From Planctomycetota bacterium (lineage in GTDB: Bacteria; JAJVIF01; JAPKYR01), in contig JAUWTM010000021.1 in assembly GCA_030614715.1 (NCBI GenBank), positions 1 through 36,419 on the forward strand: a DNA stretch of 36,419 nucleotides. The letters run 5' to 3'. A program made the position numbers and the translations under genes. Each line of letters starts with the position of its first letter. The stretch's first letter is position 1. This document shows positions 23,961 through 32,100 of the stretch, one piece after another. Below the pieces are notes generated by a model. It was not told where the DNA came from. It saw only the letters and a program-made list of their open reading frames with translations, and did no database searches.

Positions 23961-24917
23961 ATGTCGAGCATGAAGGACATCCTGGGCAGGTATCCGGAGC
24001 TGAAGCGTCCCGGACCGAAGTACTGGCTGATCCCGGCGATCATAGTGATTATTGCCGTCTTCGGGTACTCGGCACACGACACCGAGATGGCCGAATTTTC
24101 ACGTAACGACCAGGGCCGAATCGAGATCGACACCCCGGATTACAGGTGGGAGGCCGCACTCAATATTCTTCTCGGCGCGAAGAAGCCTGTGACCGAGGAA
24201 GTCGACGGTGAAATGATCCCTGTAATGCGCGAGGTCGACGGTGAGATGGTGGCTGTTACTCATCGTAAGGGTGGACTGATCCGTCCGGATTTTTCAACGC
24301 GAACGATGAGAATACTTGTCCCCGACCTGCTTGAGACGATCGAGATAGCACTGCTTGGGACGTTGATAGCCGTCGTGTTTGCGTTTCCGCTGTCATTTCT
24401 CGCGGCCCGGAACATCGTCGGCTCGAATCCTGCGAGTATGACGGTATACGGCATCGTACGTTTCATCTTCAATTTCCTGTCGGCAATCCCTGCACTTGTT
24501 GTCGCACTGATTTTCACAGTGATTGTGGGGGTCGGACCCGCAGCAGGAGTATTAGCACTTGGATTTCATTCTATAGGGATGCTCGGACGTCTGTTCGCGG
24601 AGGCGCTGGAGAACGTGGATCGCGGACCAATAGAGGCGCTGCAGGCAACGGGTGCCGGACGGGTCCAGACGGTGGCGTTCGCAGTTGTGCCGCAGATCGG
24701 GCCCCTGTTCCTCGCCTATTCAATCTACCGCTGGGACATTAACGTAAGGATGAGCATGATACTCGGTTTTGTCGGGGCGGGGGGTATTGGAGTCTTCCTC
24801 CAGCAGAACATCAACATGTTCCACTACTCACAGGTATCGACGTCGTTCATACTAATACTGGTGACAGTCAGCCTGATCGATCTGGGAAGCGGATGGATCC
24901 AGAGAAAATTGCTTTAA
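23961..24917 (+). CDS. phnE: PhnE-like ABC transporter permease
   Basis: A 318-aa inner-membrane permease of the phosphonate/phosphate-type ABC importer family. After a first membrane segment (~21-36) comes an ~80-residue periplasmic insert, then the core: LLETIEIALLGTLIAVVFAFPLSFLAARNI (~123-152), SAIPALVVALIFTVIVGVGPAAGVLALGFHSIGMLGRLFAEALENVD, the coupling EAA loop EALQATGAGRVQTVAFAVVPQ, and NVRMSMILGFVGAGGIG. These match PhnE closely. The insert contains a tandem duplication, EVDGEMIPVMR then EVDGEMVAVTH. No PhnC ATPase or PhnD binding protein is in the window and both neighbours face away, so partners must be elsewhere. The substrate is inferred by family only. Start at 23961; ATG at 23970 is also possible. 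Confidence 0.8.
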   Translation: MSSMKDILGRYPELKRPGPKYWLIPAIIVIIAVFGYSAHDTEMAEFSRNDQGRIEIDTPDYRWEAALNILLGAKKPVTEEVDGEMIPVMREVDGEMVAVTHRKGGLIRPDFSTRTMRILVPDLLETIEIALLGTLIAVVFAFPLSFLAARNIVGSNPASMTVYGIVRFIFNFLSAIPALVVALIFTVIVGVGPAAGVLALGFHSIGMLGRLFAEALENVDRGPIEALQATGAGRVQTVAFAVVPQIGPLFLAYSIYRWDINVRMSMILGFVGAGGIGVFLQQNINMFHYSQVSTSFILILVTVSLIDLGSGWIQRKLL

Positions 24918-24944
24918 GTGATCCTGGTGACAATAAAGAAAGAT

Positions 24945-24987
24945 AACCACTAAGAACACAAAGGGCACGAAGGAAGACACAAAGGAA
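24945..24987. repeat. CACGAAGG-family intergenic repeat
   Basis: AACCACTAAGAACACAAAGG followed by GCACGAAGGAAGACACAAAGGA matches the widespread intergenic repeat of the type 'ACCACGAAGGACACGAAGG' seen in many environmental genomes. It lies between the permease gene and a terminator. It is distinct from the CACAGAG inverted repeat at 17510. Confidence 0.6.
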
Positions 24988-24989
24988 AA

Positions 24990-25041
24990 AACCCTGGATC
25001 GAATCAGGGTTAATAAAAACCCGGGATCAGATCCCGGGTTT
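24990..25041. terminator. Paired terminator hairpins between convergent genes
   Basis: The first hairpin is AACCCTG/CAGGGTT (24990-25011). The second is an 11-bp perfect stem, AACCCGGGATC/GATCCCGGGTT (25018-25040), with one base between arms. Read on the minus strand, the second is followed by TTTTTATTA, a strong terminator for the lipoprotein gene ending at 25064. The first serves the permease side less clearly. Confidence 0.85.
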
Positions 25042-25063
25042 GTATTGTCAATTTGTGGGTTAT

Positions 25064-27253
25064 TTAAGGACCGCCGCCGCCATAGTTCGGATCCATGTCG
25101 GGATCGCTTGCGTTTGTGACACGTGTCAGGTTCGTGGGATGGGGCAATACCGGTCCGCCACCGAGATCCCACTGGACCCGCCAGATGTCGATATTTTCGT
25201 TCTTGCGATCCGATGTGAAAGCAACCCATGTCCCATCGAAAGAGAACGAGGAAAACGAATCGATGTAATCGACGGGATCCTCTTCAAACCGCGAGATGCT
25301 GAAGGGTTCTATCAGGAAATTATAGAAGAATATGTCGTAACGTCCCGGATCCGGTGAAAGGCGGTCTGTGGTCCATGAGATGCCGGGAGCGCCCACGCCC
25401 ATTGAGGCCGGGTATCCATCGAAGCCTGAATGGAACGTAATCCGTGTGGGCAAGTTAAAACTGGATTCCTGGTTAATGGGATTGATCCAGTAAATTTCGA
25501 CATTGCCGCCACCGGAACGATCCGAATGGAACCAGAGCACATTGAGAGGGTCTTCCCGGTCGAAATGCGGTGCCTCATCGTCTGCGTAGTTGGCGGTTAT
25601 TCTCTGCGGCGTGATCGGACCCGCCGGGTTCCACCTGTACACTTCATTCTGACCGTTGAAGTTGCGTGTGTATGCGACGTCAGTTGCCGAGCGATTAATA
25701 TCCGGCTCACGCTCGTTGAATTCCGACGTAGCTATCCACTCGCAATCAGGCGGGGTTGGCTGGAAGTTATAGCTGTTTGGATTTATCAGTTGACCTTCAA
25801 CATTGTACTGCAGCTTCATCATTACGATGTCGAAGTCGCCCTTGATACCACCAGCGGGAAGCTGCTCCCTGTTGGTGGCAAATACAAGCCATTGTTCCCC
25901 GGCGAGAGTAGCAATTGAAGGCTCGAGTTCCTCTGACATCACGCCACCGTCATCGGTAAGCTTGGTGACCACTCCGGGATTGTTATTTATGAACTGGTAG
26001 GCGTAGATATCCGAGTCGGTGCCGTTACGCCAGCTCGAAAACGCAATGATGTGCATGTTGTCGTTATTCCCGCCGGACCCACCTAGTCCTATCTCGAACG
26101 GGTAGATATTGTAAAGTTTGTCGTTACCGTCACCATCGGTATCAATACTTCTCGCCCTGACAATGGCGCGGTAATCACCAACATCAGTAACAAGGTCACC
26201 CCATGCGTCCTCGTTGTAAACGTTGGTCCAGTATCTCCTGAGGGTCGAGCGTTCGTACTCGCCGTAATCAATGAGGAACTGGATCTCCTCATCGGTGAAA
26301 GGCGGCAGGCCATCTCCCGGAGGCCACGCATCGTCACCGCTGGTTGGCCACTCGTACATCTGGTACCAGACACCCGATGGCGGGTCAAATTCCTTGTCGT
26401 ATATTTCAACGAACAGGTCGACGTCGATCGTGTTCTCCTGCCAGTCGGCCACAACGCACTCGAAATTAACAGATGAGACCTGTGTATTCGGGGGTAGATC
26501 CTCAGATTGAGCCATCGCCAGGATTTCGAACGGCTCCTTGCAGTGATCGGGCCATGACGCGTCAAGGATGACACCCGGCATGCCCCATCCTGAGTCGTCC
26601 GGAATCTTCAGGATCAGCCGTTCCTTATCGGAGTAGATCGTGGGACCGTCACCGTCGGGATCTGACAGAAACTCACGCTTGATGTCCTCTTTCTCGAAAG
26701 CAATAAACGGATTAAGCCACTGTTCTGTAAGGGACCATTCCGGATCGGGGTCCCAGATGCTGGTGTAGCTGTCGGGATTCTCGACCGACCATCTCAGGAT
26801 ATTTTCAGGATCGTTGTCATTGAACGGAAGCCAGTCGAGGATGATCCGAAGATCGAAGGCTGTGTAGACTGTCGGGTTCGTGACCGTTACGTCGATAAGG
26901 TAGATATCCTCATCGGTGTCGTAATCGACCAATGTCCATGACATGCAGCCCCCTTCAGGGCAGTTGGCATGTGAGAGGAAAGCGGTGAGGTTCAGGTGAT
27001 TCTCGACAGTGTGCTGCGGTATGACATTTATCTCCCATGTGTCCGGGTTGATATCGATACGCGCGTAGGCGATAGCATTGTGCCCGGGTGTCAGGAAGAC
27101 GTTATCTGTAAGCCTGTTTTCAGAGTCAACGGGTGGTGCGACAGCTCCCCCGTTACCGCTGGAGCATGAGACCGTTCCCAGGATCAGGAATAAAAGCAGA
27201 ATTGCAAAATTTGGGTGGATCAGTCGATTAAACGACCTGTTTTGAATCGTCAT
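25064..27253 (-). CDS. Lipoprotein with WExVIDP-like N-terminal domain and TolB-like propeller
   Basis: A 729-aa lipoprotein. The ATG at 27251-27253 with GAGAGG upstream gives a signal peptide and lipobox-like GTVSC (Cys30); an in-frame start 72 bp earlier is less credible. Residues ~50-290 resemble the N-terminal domain of the genes at 9842 and 15063: ARIDINPDTWEINVIPQHTVENHLNLTAFL, a CPEGGC cysteine pair, TVYTAFDLRIIL, NPFIAFEKEDIKREFL and ILDASWPDHCKEPFEI. The C-terminal ~330 residues are WD40-like (PD40/TolB) propeller blades: IAFSSWRNGTDSDIYAY, LVFATNREQ, VLWFHSDRSGGGNVEIYWINP and VAFTSDRKNENIDIWRV. Here a propeller replaces the IPT domain, so the N-terminal domain is a module combined with different partners. 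The gene is followed by a strong terminator. Confidence 0.75.
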   Translation of the reverse strand: MTIQNRSFNRLIHPNFAILLLFLILGTVSCSSGNGGAVAPPVDSENRLTDNVFLTPGHNAIAYARIDINPDTWEINVIPQHTVENHLNLTAFLSHANCPEGGCMSWTLVDYDTDEDIYLIDVTVTNPTVYTAFDLRIILDWLPFNDNDPENILRWSVENPDSYTSIWDPDPEWSLTEQWLNPFIAFEKEDIKREFLSDPDGDGPTIYSDKERLILKIPDDSGWGMPGVILDASWPDHCKEPFEILAMAQSEDLPPNTQVSSVNFECVVADWQENTIDVDLFVEIYDKEFDPPSGVWYQMYEWPTSGDDAWPPGDGLPPFTDEEIQFLIDYGEYERSTLRRYWTNVYNEDAWGDLVTDVGDYRAIVRARSIDTDGDGNDKLYNIYPFEIGLGGSGGNNDNMHIIAFSSWRNGTDSDIYAYQFINNNPGVVTKLTDDGGVMSEELEPSIATLAGEQWLVFATNREQLPAGGIKGDFDIVMMKLQYNVEGQLINPNSYNFQPTPPDCEWIATSEFNEREPDINRSATDVAYTRNFNGQNEVYRWNPAGPITPQRITANYADDEAPHFDREDPLNVLWFHSDRSGGGNVEIYWINPINQESSFNLPTRITFHSGFDGYPASMGVGAPGISWTTDRLSPDPGRYDIFFYNFLIEPFSISRFEEDPVDYIDSFSSFSFDGTWVAFTSDRKNENIDIWRVQWDLGGGPVLPHPTNLTRVTNASDPDMDPNYGGGGP

Positions 27254-27362
27254 GGGGGAAAACCTCTCGATTCGATAAGCGAATCCGGGCCAAGCCAAAC
27301 AACTCCGGCAGGCCCGGAGTGACACTAGGATTTTACCACAGCAACGCGGTTGTCACAATCCA

Positions 27363-28655
27363 TTAGTGAGTGGGGAAACCTCTCGGGACGGTGATATCGG
27401 CCCTCGGGAGATGATAAACCAGCCCGGCACTGGTGAGCTCACTGTCGATCATGGATACAGCTTTCTGAATATCAGACGCCGGCTCAAATCCGAGTGACCT
27501 GACAAGGTCATTTTCCAGACCTGAAACGAGCACTATTCTGAAAGTCCTTGATTTCTCCTTGATGGCGTAGACCGTCTGGCCGTAGACAATATAGTTTTCT
27601 CTCAAACGCTGCCTGACAGCGTCGAGATCGAGCGTTGCGAAGTCAGTGATCGCCTGATGTCCGGGACCATCGAAGCAGCTCATGACGTAGAGCAGTGTTC
27701 CACCAGGTTTGAGTGCCCGGACCGCGTTGTCCATGCCCTTGTGGGACTGGACAATGTTCCCGTCCTTCGGAGCCCCACCCGCCGAGGCGATAACAACGTC
27801 AGCAAGGCCGTCAATGTCAACGCCATTAGATGCGTCGGCGAATTCGCAGGCTCTACGGTGTGAGCTGTCGAGATTACCTGCCGAGAAGAAGCCGAACTGC
27901 CTGTCCGGGAGGATTACAGATACCAGAGCGAAATGTCTTTTATCCTTCAAAACCAGTTGAGCGGCTTCGAGCATGTCCTCATGGACAGGATTACCGTCCA
28001 GACTTCCGGAGAACACTAATGCATGACGTCCGGGCACCTTCCCTGATGTATCGAAGGTCAGTGCATGGTTGGCCGCGATGGTATCAAGCGATGCGAGTCC
28101 GGGTACGAATATTTTCCTGCCGCCCCCGAATCCGGCGAAATAATGGTGGACGACGGCAGTGGATGGAATGATCAGGTCAGCTTCGTCCAGAATTGCGTTA
28201 ACCCGTACCGGTGTACCACGTGATGTGGTCCCGTGATCGGTCATCGGACCTTCAGGGTCGTGTTTGATGACCTCTATTCTGTCGACAGCTTTCCCGACAG
28301 ATTCCCTGAACCTGTCCTCAGGCGGGTGCACATGCGATCCGGACGCGACGATCACCCTGATCCGGTCGTCAGGGATACCGCCCCGGTTTAGTAAGTCGAG
28401 GAGCATCGGAACCAGCCGTTCCCTGCCGCAGACCCGCGTATGATCGGGCACGATAATCAGGACCCGTTCAGGTTTATCCTGGAGGATCGATCCAAGGGGT
28501 GGAGAGCCAACAGGTGAATCAAGAGCTTCGCACAATGCCCTCCCGGGATCATCGAATCCTCTTGAGGTAGCGGGCATCAGGGTCTCGACACGTATTCCGT
28601 CGGGAATTACTGCCTCGAGGCTGAATTTTTCATATGGAAGGTTCAGGGCAGGCAT
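27363..28655 (-). CDS. larA: LarA-type nickel-pincer racemase family protein
   Basis: A 430-aa cytoplasmic enzyme of the lactate racemase (LarA) family, which uses a nickel-pincer nucleotide bound to a Lys and racemises or epimerises 2-hydroxyacids. Visible motifs are PDHTRVCGRERL (the family D-x-T-R), VASGSHVHPPE (catalytic His region), STAVVHHYFAGFGGGRKIFVPG (second catalytic His and the Lys that carries the cofactor), and late SAGGAPKDGNIVQSHKGMDNA. All key residues appear present. I chose the ATG at 28655, four bases after the stop of the upstream gene; an earlier ATG at 28685 would overlap that gene. The cofactor-making larB, larC and larE are not in the window, so activity depends on genes elsewhere, and the substrate need not be lactate. 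Confidence 0.85.
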   Translation of the reverse strand: MPALNLPYEKFSLEAVIPDGIRVETLMPATSRGFDDPGRALCEALDSPVGSPPLGSILQDKPERVLIIVPDHTRVCGRERLVPMLLDLLNRGGIPDDRIRVIVASGSHVHPPEDRFRESVGKAVDRIEVIKHDPEGPMTDHGTTSRGTPVRVNAILDEADLIIPSTAVVHHYFAGFGGGRKIFVPGLASLDTIAANHALTFDTSGKVPGRHALVFSGSLDGNPVHEDMLEAAQLVLKDKRHFALVSVILPDRQFGFFSAGNLDSSHRRACEFADASNGVDIDGLADVVIASAGGAPKDGNIVQSHKGMDNAVRALKPGGTLLYVMSCFDGPGHQAITDFATLDLDAVRQRLRENYIVYGQTVYAIKEKSRTFRIVLVSGLENDLVRSLGFEPASDIQKAVSMIDSELTSAGLVYHLPRADITVPRGFPTH

Positions 28656-28659
28656 ATTC

Positions 28660-29097
28660 TCACTTGATATCGGGGGGTCGGGCAATCTGTCTGGCTATCG
28701 TCAGGGCGTACGCGAGGAACACCTTGCGGTCACCGCGTGAAAACAGCCCCAGGGAAACCCGAAGGGGCACATGGTCGTTCTCCACTTCCTTGCCGATGTC
28801 CGCCAACTCTGCCCACAGGCGAAGCGCGAGAGCATGGGGTATTCCGGCATTGGTCGCGTCGGTGACATCCATCTCCAGTCTTGCGGGAAAACCATCGGCT
28901 GGCGCAAGAAGCCTGAAAAATGGAGCCGGACCTTCATCGAGCCAGACTTCGAAGGTGGCTGAGTCATCGAGCCATGAGATTGGATGCCCGCCGGAACGCC
29001 AGCTGAGGACGATCTCATCAAGGTGGCTGAGCGCCTGACCGGTGAAGAGGTCACGGAAATTCTGCGGAGCGGGTTCGAGGTCCGGCTCGAAAGACAT
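28660..29097 (-). CDS. Hypothetical protein upstream of the LarA homologue
   Basis: A 145-aa soluble protein that I do not recognise. The ATG at 29097 is taken as start; a GTG 15 bp earlier is also in frame. It reads as an acidic alpha/beta protein: DEIVLSWRSGGHPISWLDDSATFEVWLDEGP, FFRLLAPADGFPARLEMDVTDATNAG, and a helical end (FLAYALTIARQIARPP). Its stop lies four bases from the LarA start, so the two are translationally linked and may act in the same pathway. There are no cysteines or membrane segments. Confidence 0.6.
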   Translation of the reverse strand: MSFEPDLEPAPQNFRDLFTGQALSHLDEIVLSWRSGGHPISWLDDSATFEVWLDEGPAPFFRLLAPADGFPARLEMDVTDATNAGIPHALALRLWAELADIGKEVENDHVPLRVSLGLFSRGDRKVFLAYALTIARQIARPPDIK

Positions 29098-29170
29098 GGT
29101 TTCAGTGTACACCTGAAATGTGTCGAAATGAAAGCGAAGAATGGCTGTTTCCGCAGGAGGTGGTGAGGAA

Positions 29171-32100
29171 TCAGACTGTGATAATCTTTTCCAGCTCGAT
29201 TTTTAAGCGATCCATCGCGGTCTCAAGGGCCGGGACCATGCTTGCCGCCTTATCAAGATCACCGTCCGAGGAAAACTGCTCGATTTCCTGCGAAATAGCC
29301 CTGACGGTTTCGGCGGCGATGCTCGCTGACGCTCCCTTGAGTGAATGTGCAGCTCTCATTGCCGTCTCAAGGTCACCGGCGTCGATTGCTTCCCTCAGTT
29401 CATCGAATTTACGCGGGACGTCGGCCAGGTAAATTTCGTAAACCTCTTTCAGTAGATCGCGATCGCCGCCAATCTGCTCCAGCGCGAGCTCAACGTTCAG
29501 TATGGCTGTAATTTCGTCATCCGGACTCATCTCTTCAAACTCCTCCCCTGCGAGGTCAATGATTCTGCCATCTCTCCATTTTTCAATGATGTTCTGGAGG
29601 CTGGCAAGTTTCACCGGTTTGGGCAGGTAGTCGTCCATACCGGTCTCCATGATTCGACTACGGTCGCCCTCCATGGCGTAGGCAGTCAGCGCAACGATAG
29701 GGAGGTTATTGTAACGCGGATTCAAACGAATTGCCTTCGCAGCCTCAATACCGTCCAGCCTGGGCATCTGGACGTCCATAAGGATGAGGTCGAAATCCTC
29801 ATTTTCCAGAGCGCGCAAGGCGCCGAATCCATCAGCCACCAGGGTGTACGAGTGACCAAGCCTCTGGAGCATCGCCACCGCGACTTTCTGGTTAACGGGA
29901 TTGTCCTCGGCGACAAGCACCTTGAGGGACGGATCGGAATGATCGAGAGGGTCATGACGGTCAGCATGGATAGGATTGACCTTCCCGGGATGCTCGAGAA
30001 TATCTGTCAGGATCACATTGAGACCGAGACTCGAGATCGGTTTGTAGAGCCACGTGTCGCAGCCAAGCTCCTTCAAATCATCCGGACTCAAACCAAGGTC
30101 GGCAGAGACAATCGCGACGATCGGTGTCAGCCTGTAATTTTCGTCAGTGCCCAGCGACTTGAGAATTTCCCTGCCGTCGAATCCATCCGTGGTAAGGTCA
30201 AGGATAAAGAGATTGAAATTGACATGGTGTTTCAGGCGCTCTTGAATGGAAATCGGGTCGATCCTGTCGTGACTTACAAGTGTCAGGTGTGCCCCGACTT
30301 TCTCGCATGAATCCTGGATGGTCTCGAGATCGTGGCTGGGATCGCCAATGTAGAGGAAATTCAGACCTGCGGGAATCTCGAATTCCTCGTGACTGGCAGC
30401 GCCTGTACCTGACGGTACCCCAAACTTAACGGTGAAAGTGAAGGTTGAGCCGGAATATAGCTTGCTTTGAACGCTTATAGCACCATCCATTGCTTCGACA
30501 ATACGCTTTGAGATGGCAAGGCCCAGGCCGGTACCGCCGTAACGTCTTGTAGTTGAACCGTCCGCCTGGACGAAGTCATCGAAGATTCTATCGACCTTGT
30601 CAGGCGGGATACCGATGCCTGTATCAGTGATATTAAACTCGATTACAGCGTAGTTATTCTCGAGTTCCTTTAAAGATGCTTCAAGGGTAACACCACCGGT
30701 TTCTGTGAACTTAACAGCGTTACCTATAAGGTTGAAAAGGATCTGTCGGAGCCTTGTCGGGTCTCCGTACAGGTCTGTGGGGACGTCTGGGGCAATCCTG
30801 CTGTTAAGAGAGAGTTCCGCCTGCTGAGCCTTATGTGCGAACGACATCGTGATCTCGGAAACGACCTGGACAAGGTCAAATTCAGTATTCTCGAGAGATA
30901 GCTTGCCCGCTTCAATTTTAGACAAGTCCAGGATGTCATTGATCAGGGTCAGCAGGGTGTCGGCGGATGACTTGGAGATACTGAGGTATTCCTGCTGCTG
31001 GACCGACAGTTTTGTACCCAGGATAAGTTCAGTCATGCCTATGACAGCGTTAAGCGGTGTCCTGATCTCATGGCTCATGTTCGCGAGGAACTCGCTCTTC
31101 GCCAGGGCGTTAGCAGCGGATTCCTCTGCAAGCTGATTCGCCCTCGTGATGGCCATTTCAAGCTGGTCGTTGGCACTTGCCAGCTGCTGGACAACAGCTT
31201 CCAGCCTATCCTGTGCGCCGACCAGATCGGAAATATCGACCGCAGTCATAGAAATGTAAAGCGGTCTGCCGTTTTCATCTATAAGCAGCGTAGCATTCAC
31301 AAGTGTGGGGAATGTACTCCCGTCACTTCTAACGTTCCAGATTTTTTCCGCTGAGTAAACACCCTCTTGCATCAGTTTCTCGTTGAGAAATACAACCTTT
31401 TTGTACTGATCCTTACTGTAGAGCTTTTCGGCTGAAGTGCCGACAAGATCATCGATTCCGCAACCATTCATCTGGGCAAAAGTTTCGTTGACATAGAGCA
31501 GGGTGCCGTCAAGATCGAGTATTGCAGCGCCGTAACTGGACCTGTCGGAGATCGTCTTGAATTTCCGCAACTCTTCTTCAGCCAGTTTCTGATCGGTGAT
31601 ATCCCTGCCCACTGCAACGATTTCGACAGGATTGCCTTTTTCATCAAGGACTCCGTTGCCAACCCAGGCAATCCACCTGAGACCGTTCTTGGAGTAAGCA
31701 CGGTGTTCAACATAGCCTGTATGTGGCTGGGAGTTGAGGCTGGTCACAATCTCCTTAAGTGTTATATCGATATCTTCTTCAAAGATGAATGGATGGAATT
31801 CCTGTCCGAGAAGTTCCTCCTCGGTTTTACCTATGAATTCCTGGAACGTGGGGCTTACAAACGTGAAACGGTTTTCGAGATCGAGTTTGATGACCATGTC
31901 ATTCTGATGCTCGACCAGCAGGCGGTACTTTTCCTCGCTCTCCTGTACTTTTATCTCAGCGAGTCTCCTCTCATGGTCTGCTCGTTCGCGAGCGAGCTTG
32001 GAGTGAAGGATCGGCGCGATGTGTCCCGCGATGGTTTCGATCACTTCGATGTCGTATTCCGTGTAATCAGTTTCCTTGTCCCCGACAAGGAGCAGTCCAA

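Noticed and set aside
23884-23973. Leader peptide of ~27 residues (starting MPGEPAEEDAG) overlapping the permease ATG at 23970 as ATGA
   Set aside because: The ATGA overlap is suggestive of coupling, but there is no ribosome-binding site and no attenuator-like codon run. The permease start at 23961 would make the overlap incidental.
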